From positions 291,423 through 355,422 of the forward strand of contig JAPZLL010000034.1 of the NCBI GenBank assembly GCA_036250225.1: a stretch of 64,000 bases of DNA. The letters run 5' to 3'. The notes under the pieces were generated by a model that saw only the letters and a program-made list of their open reading frames with translations, did not search any database and had not been told where the DNA came from. Numbering within the stretch: the first letter of the stretch is position 1; each line of letters starts with the position of its first letter. This DNA comes from Cercophora sp. LCS_1. Lineage: Eukaryota > Ascomycota > Sordariomycetes > Sordariales > Lasiosphaeriaceae. Positions 1 to 11,958 of this stretch are shown one piece after another. The position numbers and the translations under genes were made by a program.

Positions 1-235
1 CTGACAATCGCTTCTCGCTCGACCAATCGCTTCCTCAACTCAATTCCTCTCCTTCCTCGCTCGGCCCAATCACACTTTAATCGCTTTTCGCTCGACCAAT
101 CGCTTTTCGCTCGACTAATCGCTTTTCTCAACTCAATTCCCGCTTCCTTTATCGCTCGACCCAATTGCTTCTCGCTCAACCAATCGCTTCCTAAACTCAA
201 TTCCCGCTTCCTTCATCGCTCGGCTCAATTGACTT
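1..235. repeat. Degenerate tandem repeat at left edge
   Basis: The first 235 bases are built from a short, roughly 20-base word (CAATCGCTT followed by TCGCTCGAC, with variants). The words are grouped into longer units that also carry CAACTCAATTCCCGCTTCC. No gene is visible. The array runs off the left edge, so its full length is unknown. Confidence 0.75.
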
Positions 236-465
236 GGTTGCTTACCCCAATTGCTAGCTCAGTCACTTGCTCGATTTATCGCTGACTCCATCCTCCCGTC
301 AGACAAATGGCGAATACACGGTTGGTCCTCGGATCCTATCGAGCTCACAGCAACATCTTTTTTCCCGACGCCCAGCAGGGACCCATTTCCAATGGCTTCC
401 ATGGCCGCGTTCCGTTGTCCTCATGACTGCCCCGACGACGCACCGCCGGTGGACTGATTGACCTC

Positions 466-2009
466 TTGGTTCTCAACGGAAACGCCACGTCTCACTATCT
501 CCCGCGACAGACCAGCAACAGCGACCATCTGGTGCGAAAGACCAGCAAGAAAGACGTGCCACCATCTCCCGCAACAGACCAACACGGCGACCATCTCGTG
601 CGAAAGACCAGCAACAAAGACGTGCCACCATCTCCCGCGGCAGACCGCGAAAGACCAGCAACAAAGATATGCCCTTGCTCGTCTCCCCTCATCACATCTC
701 TCCTCACTTCCTACGTCTTACGTCTCGCTCCCACTCTGCTTGCCGTTGGAAATCCTCGGGCCGCTATGATACAACAGATTCCCATGGCCAGCGGCGGAGA
801 CGTGCCTTGCATGGCTGCCATGATGCGACAGACCCAAGCCACAGCCATGGCAATGGACAGAAACGTGCCTTTGCTCGCGTCTGAAGCCCAAGTTTCTGGC
901 CAACCAAAGGCCAGTCATCAAGTCACAGCCATGGCCAGCAACCGAGACGTGCCTTTGCTCGACGATGGCGACCAAGTCTCTGTCTCGGCAGTCTCCCACA
1001 ATAAAACGCTGGCGGATCCTCTTACCCGAAAGAACTTGGCTCGCCTCAACGCTCTGAGCGGTTGTGTGAAAGACCACGATACCGACAGCGCCTACCTTTT
1101 CGACGACGAAACCGACGATACCATGCAGAAGTTCTCCACCACCCATTCCAGCTTTGAACAACGCGCGTACGAGAACGGCATCCTAGACCCCGCCGCCTCG
1201 TCTCCAGCCCACGACCTCAGCACGATCCAAAACCGTCTCACCCAGCGCCGCACCAGCACCCAGCCATCGGAGAATACGAATCGTCAATATGGCGAAGCCA
1301 TTACTGAGTCGTATAGCGAGATGGATGCGATTCTTTGCGTCAACACGCATATAATGAAGGGTTATAACCTCAGCAACGTACAGTATGGCAGAGCCTGTGG
1401 TCGAGCCGTTACCGAGACCCCCAGCCGGGATTTTAACGATGGCTTGTCCAATGCCCGTCCTGATATCCTCGAAGGCCTTACGACAAAGGTTCTACCTGAT
1501 CACCTGCACGATAATGCTCTCCATGAAAAGAAGTCGCTCTCTTTCTGTCACTTTGCTGCCGAATTCAAACGTACCGATGGCAATCTCCACCAGGCAACAG
1601 TCCGAGCCGCCTACGATGGTGCCGTCTTGGTCAACGCACGGGACCGGGCTCTTGCTAGGCCCGCCAAGATGGTATTGTTGCTGCTACAGTTATCGATAAG
1701 GCCGCTAAGGAAGCTGCTGTTTTGATCTGCGTTACCGATGGCAAAGTGGCTGAAGTATATACGCACCATTCTGAAGGCGGACAATACCATCAGAATTTGG
1801 TAGCGCGCGGGAGCTTGCTTGACTATCCAAACCGAGGCCGCGAGCTCATCCGCAGCGCCCAAGACTACGCACGGAGCAAGTCGTACGAGCTGGCTAACCT
1901 GCTGGGTGCCAACTTGGAGGACGACGACGAGGAGGAGGAGGAGGAGACACCATTCAAAACCAAGAAGGCTGTTGTGGAGGCAAAGGGGTGGTCTTTCTGG
2001 CCGTGGTGA
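466..2009 (+). pseudogene. Frameshifted DUF7924-like protein gene
   Basis: An open frame from the ATG at 466 runs to about 1725. Similarity to the intact paralogue at 41758-43302 starts near 1019 (LTRKNLA) and includes AYENGI, the RPDILEGL block near 1460, an AEFK tetrapeptide near 1560 and RAAYDGAVLVNARDRAL near 1605-1650. The matching paralogue blocks are AYKNGI, QPDFVEGL, GEWK and QAAYNGAALVYARNQAL. After about 1650 the homology moves to another frame, which contains a TAG near 1656, then VTDGKVAEVYTHH, then a segment matching the paralogue's AQDLAKEESYALRDEL region, and ends in an acidic run. This is a frameshift, probably an indel, because no plausible intron joins the halves. DUF7924 is a fungal family of unknown function. 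The spaced D...ExK residues suggest a PD-(D/E)XK-like fold, which is inference only. Confidence 0.7.
495..665. repeat. Tandem repeat of about 66 bp, 2.5 units
   Basis: The words GCGACCATCT, GCGAAAGACCAGCAA and GACGTGCCACCATCTCCCGC recur in the same order about every 66 bases. The repeat is a multiple of three and stays open in the frame of the DUF7924-like pseudogene that runs through it, but it lies upstream of that gene's conserved part. Confidence 0.7.
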
Positions 2010-3376
2010 GAGATCTTCTGGTGAGAGATCTTCTCTTTACCTCCTGTTTCTTTTACCTCCAGTCTCTTGTACCTCCTATCCCTTTCACCATTAGACTTTA
2101 TTTCTATCCTTTTACCGGGCACATCCCTTTGGTCAAAGACATGCATTACTCCACCCTCGCTTGACACGCTTCACCATTACTTAACATTGCAGTCGCATCG
2201 CTGGCATCAAATATACACCTCTCCATCTTAAGCTGAGAATCTCGCATTATCCTGCTTGCGACAGTTGCGGTGTGACGGTGGATGGCGTTGGTTTTTATCT
2301 CGAGGCGCAGTCGAGAAATTGGGCTCATCGGTCCTGTTCACCTTCTCAAAAAGAACAAGTAACTCTCAAGACTTAACCATCCTGCTTCAAGCTGCCCTGC
2401 TGTCATCGGGATGGCGATGCAATGTGCGTTCCCGGGCATGGCCAGCGATGCCGAGGCCCAATTGGACAAGACTGCCGGCCTGTCTCGGGCCGATCAAGAA
2501 TGTTCCCAGAGGCGTGTGCATCTTGCCCTGTCCAAGCTGTGGAGAGCCAGCAGAACAGCATGACAAATCCAATCGTGTTGATTGCGTCTAGATTTTTTTT
2601 CGGCGGTCCAACCCGCCAGGGGCTGTTGAGCCGCGTTGGTTTGGTGAGGCGTGAGGCGCCGGCACCTCGGCCCCACGGCAGAAATGCGGGTGAGGCGATG
2701 GCCTGAACCCGGTCCCCGATGGCGTGATCCGAGCTAAACCTATTAGCGCATTAGCGTTTCTCTTCACCTGACGACCTTTGACAACCCTCGCCCACGGGAG
2801 CCCCAGTGTCCGGTGTAGGCATATGCCACCACGCCAAAAAGTCATGGAAATGCTGGTTTTGCTGTGGAGGGGCAATGAGGCAATTGCTAAGGGCCCAGGT
2901 ACCGTTATGCGGTGCACGGCATCTCCATGGAACATGTGTCCCTATCGCTCCTCGCGGCTGGCCGCAGCGCGTGAGGGTCCCGGGCATCGGACATGGGGCT
3001 CCTGTTGCCATTCACCATGTTTCCATTGATAGTATAATCCGCGTTTCCGGGAAACGTGGGAAACGTGGGCGACCGGCCAAGGCAGCGATGGCGGAGAGGA
3101 GCGGGATGTGTGTGTACCTTCCCGTGCCATTGACTCTCCGTGTCCACAACCGGTGCCCCTTATATAATGGGGTAAGCCCTCGTTTCGTGTCTCGAGCCGA
3201 GTAGCGTGTGTTTGAAGCCTTTTCAAGTCCATCCTCGCCCGGTTGTTGAAACTCTCTTGCGCCTCGTTCTTGCTGACGTCGACGCACCTGTGTTCTCGAC
3301 CACAAGCGCCATCTTGGGCCTATTCCAGCTCAAGGGAAGATTTCAAGCCGAGACAGACCGGTTCTAAGCACCGAAG
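2010..3376. other. Intergenic region upstream of ATP sulfurylase
   Basis: I see no supportable gene in this stretch: the open frames are short, overlap on both strands and carry no recognisable domains. The right part must hold the ATP sulfurylase promoter and 5' leader. Confidence 0.6.
3161..3168 (+). promoter_or_regulatory. Possible TATA box for ATP sulfurylase gene
   Basis: TATATAAT sits about 209 bases before the ATP sulfurylase ATG, in otherwise GC-rich DNA. This distance fits a fungal core promoter followed by a leader of about 150-180 bases. Position and composition are the only evidence. Confidence 0.35.
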
Positions 3377-5487
3377 ATGGCCAACACTCCCCATGGTGGT
3401 GTCCTCAAGGACCTGATCGCCCGCGATGCCCCTCGTCACGCAGAGCTCTCAGCAGAGGCCGAGACGCTCCCGGCACTTGTCCTCAGCGAGCGCCAGCTCT
3501 GCGACCTCGAGTTGCTTCTCAATGGCGGCTTCTCGCCCCTTGAAGGTTCGCTCCCATCCCATCTTTTGTCTCGTCTGTTCTTGGTCAAAGTCTGTTTTTG
3601 CCGCAAATGGTGGTGGGATGGTGGGGCACGCAGGAACCCCGCCATCGTTGCCCGCCGCGACCCCTATCATGTGCTTTGACGAAATGGTGACGACGACAAC
3701 GATGGCTGATCAATTGGGTCAAAATTTGCAGGTTTCTTAAACGAGAAGGACTACAACGGGTAAGTCTTGAGAGCATTGAGGTCCCTCGATCCACGTTGCT
3801 GACCTGGGGCCTCGTTATAGCGTTGTCAAGGAGAATCGCCTCGCGGACGGTGCTCTGTTCAGCATTCCCATCACCCTCGATGTATCACAAGAGACAATCG
3901 ACGAGGTTGGGCTCAAGCCTGGCGCCCGCATCACCCTCCGCGACTTCAGAGACGACCGCAACCTCGCCATCCTCACGGTCGAGGACGTCTACAAGCCCGA
4001 CAAGTGAGTTGGACCCCTCAAAGAACGCCAAGCGTTGCGTCATCGCCTGGCAGGACGCACCATTGCCAAGACTAACAATGAACCCAGGGCTCTCGAGGCC
4101 AAGGAGGTCTTTGGAGGTGACGAGGAGCACCCCGCGATCCAATACCTCTTCAATACCGCCAAGGAGTTCTATGTGGGAGGCAAGCTCGAGGCCATCAACA
4201 GGTTGCAGCACTATGACTTTGTGGATCTGCGTTGTGAGTGACAGCGAGCGACACTGGCTCCAACCAGGACCAAAGGCTGACCGCGCTGCAGACACCCCCG
4301 CGGAGCTTCGGCTTCACTTCGACAAGCTCGGCTGGTCCAAGGTTGTCGCTTTCCAGACCCGAAACCCCATGCACCGCGCCCATCGTGAGCTGACGGTTCG
4401 CGCTGCCCGATCCCACCATGCCAACGTCCTGATTCACCCCGTCGTGGGTCTGACCAAGCCCGGCGACATCGACCACTTCACTCGCGTCCGAGTGTACAAG
4501 GCTCTCCTCCCCAGATACCCCAACGGCATGGCCGTTCTCGGTCTTCTGCCACTGGCTATGCGCATGGGCGGCCCGCGCGAGGCGATCTGGCACGCCATTA
4601 TCCGTAAGAACCACGGAGCGACTCACTTCATCATTGGTCGCGACCATGCCGGCCCCGGCAAGAACAGCAAGGGTGTCGACTTCTACGGTCCTTATGATGC
4701 CCAGTACGCCGTCGAGAAGTACAAGGATGAGCTCGGCATCGAGGTCGTTCCTTTCCAGATGATGACATATCTGCCCGACAGCGACGAGTACGCGCCGGTT
4801 GACACGATCCCCAAGACGGTCCGAACCCTCAACATCTCAGGAACCGAGCTTCGCGCGAGATTGCGCAGCGGCCGCGAGATCCCAGAGTGGTTCTCCTACC
4901 CCGAGGTCGTCAAGGTTCTCAGAGAATCCCACCCCCCAAGGTCTCAACAAGGCTTCACCGTCTTCCTGACGGGATACCAGAACAGCGGCAAGGACGCCAT
5001 CGCAAGAGCTCTTCAGGTTACCCTCAACCAGCAAGGCGGCCGTTCCGTGTCGATGCTCCTCGGTGAGACGGTCCGGCACGAGCTTTCCTCCGAGCTTGGC
5101 TTCAGCAAGGAGGATCGCGACAAGAACATTGCCCGCATCGCCTTTGTTGCCTCCGAGCTCACCCGTGCCGGTGCTGCCGTCATTGCGGCCCCCATCGCCC
5201 CCTTTGAGAACGCCAGAAAAAACGCCCGCGAGTTGGTTGAGAAGTACGGCGACTTCTACCTCGTTCATGTTGCCACATCTCTCGAGTATGCCGAGAAGAC
5301 CGACAAGAGGGGCATCTACAAGAAGGCGCGGGCCGGTGAGATCAAGGGCTTCACCGGTGTCGACGACCCGTATGAGACTCCCGAGAAGCCGGATCTCGTT
5401 GTCGATGCCGAGAAGCAGTCGGTGCGGTCCATCGTGCACCAGATCGTCTTGTTGCTGGAGAGCCAAGGATTGTTGGACAGGTTCTAA
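3377..5487 (+). CDS. MET3: ATP sulfurylase (sulfate adenylyltransferase), five exons
   Basis: Makes adenosine 5'-phosphosulfate (APS) and pyrophosphate from ATP and sulfate, the first step of sulfate assimilation, in the cytosol. Exons I infer: 3377-3545, 3732-3759, 3821-4003, 4088-4233 and 4292-5487; the junctions keep frame and give 573 residues, the length I know for the Penicillium enzyme. The PUA-like N-terminal part is followed by the catalytic domain with QTRNPMHRAH (HxxH histidines at about residues 203 and 206) and GRDHAGPG. The C-terminal part (from about residue 395) is the APS-kinase-like domain, with the altered loop GYQNSGKD. In fungal enzymes of this type that domain is not a kinase but an allosteric site for PAPS feedback inhibition. 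Orthologues are called MET3, sC or cys-11. The ATG at 3377 gives the expected N-terminus MANTPHGG. No frameshift or missing catalytic residue is seen. Confidence 0.97.
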
Positions 5488-6846
5488 GCATGCACGAGGC
5501 GGTTGGCGACATATCCTGCATTGAGGGATGTCCGTTGAGACTCAGAAGACTACGGCGTCCCGGGTAGCGGTAGGCGTTCCTGCAAGGCCGGGTCGGTTTG
5601 CGGACGTGTAGGTGTGCCGCAACACTGGAATTTGGCGGTTGTTTGCTGCGTCATTTGAAGCGATAGTTACGGCATGTCATGTGTCTGCGAGCAATGTGAG
5701 AGCGGAGAAAAGGCAAGGCACAGAATAGATTCCCAAATGAGGAGCAAAAACGAAGATAAAATTCCAAAAACAGGCCGTCACGAGCAGATTCAAGTCACCA
5801 GACAACTAGCAACTAGGCAACCTTGTCGCCGTTGGTCGCTCAACATCCGACCTTGGGCCAAGAGTAAACTTAGCAAGAGAAAAGCAGACCACGAGCTCGC
5901 ACGGGGCTAAGCGCGTCCTAGACCTACCGGAATGGAGGGCTCCCCGACGTTGCAATGTTCCAAGCCAATGGGCGGCGTTTTACAGAGCGCTTAACTGCAG
6001 CCAGTCATGCCCAAAGGACAGGATTGGGGTTGCTCAGTACCCAATACTCGACCGTCTTCCGGGCCGGACGGCGCACGAAAAGCATTCCTGCATGCGCGTT
6101 GAGCCTGTTGTGAGCCATTGCGATTCCGAAAAGATGTGCCAACATTCCAACATTTGGGGGTCCCGTCCATCGTCGTGCTCGAGGCAAAAGTGCGATGGAT
6201 GTTGTCGTATGGGGCGGCTGAGAAGATGGTGTGTGAGTGCCAGTGTGTGAGTCGACAAGGAGTCGTTTGCGAGCCACATCACACAGTGAATCTGGGAATC
6301 CGGCAGCGAAGTCGGCACTGTCAAACTGGGAAGCCGTGGGGCGCTTGGAGCCCAAACCGCTGCCTAAGACCGGGCGGCACAGTGCGCCTAAACTGAGAGC
6401 GCGGCGGGCAAATCACAGCGTCAGTGCGCAAGCCGGCAACACCACCCAAATCGCCCAATGCCCATGAAGGATTGGGAACCCAAACCAACCAGCCTGGATT
6501 TCAAGCTCCTCGGATCCCATGCTGTGTGTTTGTACCGTCACCTCATTCAGTTCTGTTGAATTCGCTCAGTTGCGCTACCACCGCGTTATCTGCCCAGCCG
6601 TCCACGGGTCCTGCGAGGTTCCCCTACCCGCCCTGCCTGTTGCCGGCCCTTTTCGTCCCCCATCCTGCGTGTCGCACAGCGCCAGTAGCAGCTCTTTGCA
6701 GCCATCAGCACCGTCCCGTACCGCCATCGCGGTCCCCCAATCTGCGCCCCCGGGTCACAGAGTGCTTGTTGGCCCCCCGGTAATTGCTGAGTGGCAGCCT
6801 ACCCGACCACAGGGCGGGCTGATAGCCCGAACAGAAATGAGCCATC
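5488..6846. other. Intergenic region, nothing recognised
   Basis: Between ATP sulfurylase and the RD-repeat protein gene there are only short, mutually overlapping frames with no domain signature, and no tRNA-like fold. It must carry the terminator of one gene and the promoter of the next. Confidence 0.6.
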
Positions 6847-9798
6847 ATGCCGTCCTCTAAAGATAAGGACGCCGTCGATGTTGACGACCGTCTCCGCGAG
6901 AAACCCCACCGATCGAAATCCGAGCGAAAGGACCGGGACCGGGATCGAGAGAAGGACAGGGACAGGGACCGAGACCGAGACCGCGAGCGAGACCGGGAGA
7001 AGCACAGAGACAGAGACAGAGACAGAGACAGAGACAGGGAGAGGGAGAGGGAAAAGTACAGAGACAAGGAAAGAGTGAGGGACAAGGAAAAGGATCGGGA
7101 CCGTGACCGTGACCGCGACCGTGACAGCGTCATCTCGCAGGACAGAGAGTCATCATCAACTTCTCACCGCCACCGCTCCTCGAGATCGTCCAAGCTCAGG
7201 CCCACCGACAGCGACACCCACTCTCGATCCCACCGCCGCCATCACACAGTCAGAGAGATGGATGACGAGACAAACTATCGGGTGGCAGCTTCGAGTTCCA
7301 TGACGGATCTGGTACCCGAACTCAGGAGGGGTTTGGGCAGTGAGAGGGGAAGCGTGCCGTATCCATCTTTCAGCAAGGCCCACAGCAAAGAGTTCCTTCA
7401 CAGCAGGGAAGATGTCTCGGCAGCGCCACGAAGAACCGATCCCCTCACGCCAGAGGCCACTGATTTGGGAGGCAGTGAGATGCGGAGGTCCAAGTCAGCC
7501 GACTCGCCCAAAACGTCTCGAAAAGCGTCGACCTCGCGAAAAGAGACGCCAAAAGAAGAGAGACCACCCTCCCCACCAGAGACCGATCTCTCGGCCCCGA
7601 AGAAACGTGCAGATACCCCGGTGTCCGTCAGAGGGGAGGAACACCATGTGGACCACGACGACCGGCCAGGCTCGAGAGACTCCTCTCATCCTTCGGTCTC
7701 GCACGTCTCAAGGTCAACATCTAAGCTTGAATCGAGATCGAAAATCTCGAGAGCGTCGAGCCAGCGCACATTCATCCTCCCATCACACCCGCCGCCGCGC
7801 GGCAACGGAGCAAGGGTAGCAACAGTTGCATCTGAAGTGACCGAAGCATCGACCGTCGATTCCTCGGCAACCTCAGTCCTCCCAAGTCGAGTTCCCCCTC
7901 CTCCAAGGGTACCGCCACCGATGGCAGGTTCCTCACCCTCGAGCGTGGCAGACTCCTCGCCCCGCACACCGTTGAACATGGTGCCGCCGCCCCCTCCGCC
8001 GCCGCCGCACCCCTTGTACGGATATGACGGGAAGAGCCAGACCATTTCCGGGTCGGACGTGCCTACTCCGATAGCGACGCCAGCGCCAGGAGGAGGACCG
8101 CCGCCGCCTCCTCCCCCACCACCACCACCCCCGCTGTTCAACATCCAGGATGTTCCCCGCGTCGACTACCTCATGCAAAATGGAGGACTCCCTCAACCTG
8201 TCACAAGGACATTCCTCTCGGTGCTGCCGAGGCAGAATGGCACCAGGCCTTCCAACCCTCCCCTGATGGGCGCCGAGACGCTCTTTGCTCCGTTCTTCAA
8301 CCTACTCAACCAATACAACTCCGTTCTCAACGGGCATGGGTCGATTGCTGTAGCCACAGGACACAGGACAGTTGCTCGCCGTTTGCTGGACCGTTTGGAG
8401 AACGTCTTCTCCCGCGATCTTCCGCCGGACGGCTGCTCGTGTGTCGTGTGCGAGAACTCGGATGAACCACACATGGGACTGGGCTGGGGAGAGGTGCTGG
8501 AGCGTGTGAGCGGGAGGATAGACTTACCACGGTGGCCACCGTTCGACCTTGGGTCACTAGGCACCAAGGCAGCCGAGAGCCTTGCCGACGTTCCGGCCCG
8601 TCCATCCTCCCCGATCAAAATGGACCCAGACATTGCCGAGGAGTTCCGAGAGCATTACCTCCGCCAAACCAAGCGGGTAAAGGCTGCTGTGGACAAATGG
8701 ATGCAGAATGTCGACAAAGCACCGGCGCCGCCGCCCTCTGATGTCGACGATGAGACCCTCACCTTTGCGATCCTGACGAACCTCGAGTCCGACGACCGTC
8801 CGTATTTCAACGCCCTCCTATCCGGCTCACGCGACTTGCACCCTGCTACGCGTGCCCCCACGCCCTTCCGTCGACCTCGCAACGATTTCGTCGTCAAAAC
8901 AGGCCTCGCTCTACAGCGCCTTTACCGCTTACAGCAGGCCCCGCGTGACGCCGAAACTGCCGTCTATCTTGTCAAGCACCGCGATATGCACGATCTCCTC
9001 CACACAATCTCCGAGATCAACCCGTCCGAGTGGGAAATCCTCACATCAGGTCGGTTCGACGGCTTCTTGTGGTCTGGTGCCGAAGATGACGGCGGTATTC
9101 AGCCGCTAGATACTCCCTCGCGGGGACAAACTCCGGCCAGTGGCATATTCCCCCCACGCGGCGAGATGATGAGCCCTGCGGTGGACCGACTTCGTGGTAT
9201 GGCCTCGCGTGGCCCGACCCCATTTGGCGGGGCGTTCTCAAGAGGACCAACGCCCGCCAACGGAATTTATTCAAGAGGTCAGACTCCAGCAAATGGTGGC
9301 TTTCCCTATTCTCGCGGCCCGACACCGGCGAGCTTCATCAGCGGCGTGTCGGCAGCTTCGTCATCCTATCCCAACCGGGGGGCTGTCTCCAACGACGAGG
9401 AGACTGAAATCGCAGTGCTGGCGGAGCTGGAACGAGAGATCTTCAACGGCATGGAGGCATTGGAAGACGCATTCGAAAGGCTTCACGAACAGGCAATGAC
9501 GGTGCGAGACTCTCTCAGGAGGAGAGGCGCGGCCCTGTCGATGAGTCTGCAACAGAAACGGGGAGCCTTTGGCATCTCGGTTTTGCCATTGAGCGGGTCA
9601 AGTGGCGTGTATGACGCTCCTGCGTGGGCCGACGACGAAAGCACAGATGGCGCCTTGAGCGACTGGGGTGGCGACGACATCAGCGAGCTGGCCCCAGACG
9701 ACTCGGCAAGCCAAATCAGCAGCAATCGGTTGAGGAAGGTCAAGAGGAGGAGAGAACGGGCGACCCCTGCCCCGATCGAAGAGGAAGAGGAAGGATGA
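6847..9798 (+). CDS. Large RD-repeat and proline-rich protein, function unknown
   Basis: A single 983-residue frame with no evident intron. Residues about 20-100 are Arg-Asp/Arg-Glu dipeptide repeats, as in RS/RD-type nuclear proteins. Then comes a Ser-rich basic region and two proline tracts (about residues 375-435). A globular-looking block from about 438 to 740 (starts VDYLMQNGGLPQPV, contains CSCVVCENS) is the probable conserved domain. After it are repeats of the form SRGPTPANG (about 755-835), an acidic helix and a basic tail ending in EEEEE. I have a weak recollection that fungal homologues are labelled '5-methylcytosine G/T mismatch-specific DNA glycosylase', but I see no glycosylase motif and do not assert that activity. 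It is probably nuclear, by composition. The ATG at 6847 directly precedes the basic region. Confidence 0.85.
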   Translation: MPSSKDKDAVDVDDRLREKPHRSKSERKDRDRDREKDRDRDRDRDRERDREKHRDRDRDRDRDREREREKYRDKERVRDKEKDRDRDRDRDRDSVISQDRESSSTSHRHRSSRSSKLRPTDSDTHSRSHRRHHTVREMDDETNYRVAASSSMTDLVPELRRGLGSERGSVPYPSFSKAHSKEFLHSREDVSAAPRRTDPLTPEATDLGGSEMRRSKSADSPKTSRKASTSRKETPKEERPPSPPETDLSAPKKRADTPVSVRGEEHHVDHDDRPGSRDSSHPSVSHVSRSTSKLESRSKISRASSQRTFILPSHPPPRGNGARVATVASEVTEASTVDSSATSVLPSRVPPPPRVPPPMAGSSPSSVADSSPRTPLNMVPPPPPPPPHPLYGYDGKSQTISGSDVPTPIATPAPGGGPPPPPPPPPPPPLFNIQDVPRVDYLMQNGGLPQPVTRTFLSVLPRQNGTRPSNPPLMGAETLFAPFFNLLNQYNSVLNGHGSIAVATGHRTVARRLLDRLENVFSRDLPPDGCSCVVCENSDEPHMGLGWGEVLERVSGRIDLPRWPPFDLGSLGTKAAESLADVPARPSSPIKMDPDIAEEFREHYLRQTKRVKAAVDKWMQNVDKAPAPPPSDVDDETLTFAILTNLESDDRPYFNALLSGSRDLHPATRAPTPFRRPRNDFVVKTGLALQRLYRLQQAPRDAETAVYLVKHRDMHDLLHTISEINPSEWEILTSGRFDGFLWSGAEDDGGIQPLDTPSRGQTPASGIFPPRGEMMSPAVDRLRGMASRGPTPFGGAFSRGPTPANGIYSRGQTPANGGFPYSRGPTPASFISGVSAASSSYPNRGAVSNDEETEIAVLAELEREIFNGMEALEDAFERLHEQAMTVRDSLRRRGAALSMSLQQKRGAFGISVLPLSGSSGVYDAPAWADDESTDGALSDWGGDDISELAPDDSASQISSNRLRKVKRRRERATPAPIEEEEEG

Positions 9799-11958
9799 TT
9801 GGATCATTTGGGGAGCATAAATAACAGGAATAAAAAAGCACGACAGGATGGAATGCCCGTTTGCATATGACGTTGCAGGCTCGGCCAGGTACAGCACGGG
9901 AGTTTGAATTGACGAAGAGAGAGCATGTGTCCGAAAAGAATGGGGGAGTTGCTTTGGTCATGTATACCATGTTCCCCAATTCTTATTTAGTTTGTTTATT
10001 GGGATTGTTCATTGATACCGTGGATGGGTTGGTTTCTTGGTTGTTCACAGCATCGATGTGGGATAAGATCACGGTTTGACGCTTCTCTGATTTCTCTCTG
10101 ACGAGATGGATACCCGGCAAGACTGTTAGCTAATTGTAGTACCATTGCGATGAAGCAAATCTGATTGTTCGATTGGATGGCATATCTGTTCTCAGAACGT
10201 GTGGCGCAGAACAGAGCCGAGCCCACCTAGATCTCTCAACGGTCGATGTTGAGGTCCAGGGCGCGTTGAGACCCACTTCGGTTTGGATGGACAGAGTCTA
10301 TTGCGCCCAAACGGGTCCAAAAGGTTGAACACAGCAAGTGGGGTTCTTCAACTAATTCTACCGAGTGATGTTATCTTCAGCATCACACTGGCACCTCACT
10401 CCCCTGGGAAGCTGTAGCAGCCCGACATCGCTGCCCCGCATCGGAGCCCAAGCTCCCCTCTTCCCCCGCTTCCCTCCTGGTTCAGGGTCCCTTGTCAACT
10501 CAATCTGGGTGGGGTTCGGGCTAATCGCGACCCTTGATCGCCGATCCTCAACCCGGCGAAAGTTTCCCCGGACGTTGCGAAGCGTGGAAGCAAACGTTGA
10601 GCTATGAACACCGATAATGTGCGCACGACTGATACTGCTTCCTGATCCCCTTGTAAACGCATAATAGGTGGCACACTGTTCACTGTGCCGTACACACCAT
10701 GATAGTCGATAGACATGTGACAGTCGTCAAGGCGTGACATCTGCAAGGGCGATGCTCACTTCTTGTGTGCGCTTCCCCCCGCAACCTGAAGCCAGGTATC
10801 TTCCAGTTTCTCAGCAGCCGATGACGAAGCGAGATGCAGGAGCTCGAGAGTGATGGCGCTCCGTGGCTTTCACGTCGCCATCGGTGGCGTCTGCAATGCG
10901 TTGGCAGGGGTGATAACGGCCATGACCAAATTCGCTCATCGCAACCACGAAGCTCGGGTTTCCAGATCTGATCATTAGTCTCTTTTTGGGTCGCAACGAG
11001 CCTCCCGGCGGCCCCAATGCTTCCTGCTGAGACCCGCAAGGGCCGCGGGTCCCTAAGCATGATGGCTCGACAACGCAGGTTAATGCGCCCTAGCGAGGCG
11101 AGGTGCGTGGCCAAGACCCTGCGTATAGTTGCGTTCCCCAGAGTTTACCATCGGGGAAGCCCTAAAATGCCAAAGGCACTATGATACAACCGTGGCATGG
11201 GGGAGCTTTGTCCCACTCACCCGCCAAGCTTGGTGTTATCCCACGGCGGCCGCACCTTCCGGGCAGAGATAGGTTGAGGAAACTCAAAACCCGCCCGTCC
11301 CGCGCTGTCACTTCCAGGGTTTGGTTGTTTCTATTTTGTTTTGCTGTCTTGAGCCTGCGAATTTACCCTGCTGGTCTTTGCGGTCGTTGGGGCAGGCCCC
11401 CTTCCCTCGTTTTCCCGGTCCCTGCCCGGCCGTTTGCCAGCCATCCGGGTCGACTTCGTTGCCGGTTGATAAGATCAATACAAGCATCGATATCGCACTT
11501 ACCAGCAGACTCCAACCTCACCTTCCAGCCTCCGTAGCCCGGCCTCCCTGAGAATCGCTTCATCGCCTCCGCGCCCAGCGACTCAAGGACCCTTAAGCTG
11601 ATGGCAAACACAACTGCCGTTGTCGTGACCCCCGAGCCCCCTGCAAAGAATTTCGGTGACGGCCCGAGTTCAAAACGAGCGGACGCCCTCGTTGAGACCA
11701 CGATCCGTCTCTTTCCACTGCCCAGATAGCGGACCGCTGGCTTCTCATCGCTCCGACTCATCACCATCGCCGTCTATCCTGGCCCAAGTTCACCACCTGT
11801 CCGCATATCAACAGCACCCCATCGGCCAGGGCACCTTCCGGTTTGGTAACTCGCGATAAGCGTCATATCGCTCAGCCCTGCTGCACTTACACTACTCTCA
11901 CCCCGTACACAGGAGGTCTGGACTTGGCTGGTCACCAAGAGCCGGACGTCACTTCAAG
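9799..11958. other. Long intergenic region (2.2 kb)
   Basis: No open frame here has a recognisable domain or convincing codon use, and I see no RNA gene or repeat. It separates a gene ending at 9798 from the TRP-like gene starting at 11959. A long 5' leader or upstream regulatory region is the simplest reading; an unrecognised noncoding RNA cannot be excluded. Confidence 0.5.

Noticed and set aside
4837..5466. A 209-codon minus-strand frame inside the ATP sulfurylase gene
   Set aside because: It is antisense to the last exon of a certain gene; its openness follows from the codon bias of the plus strand.
7686..8144. Gly-rich minus-strand frame opposite the polyproline region
   Set aside because: Proline codons CCN read antisense as GGN; it is a shadow of the polyproline tracts of the 983-residue protein.
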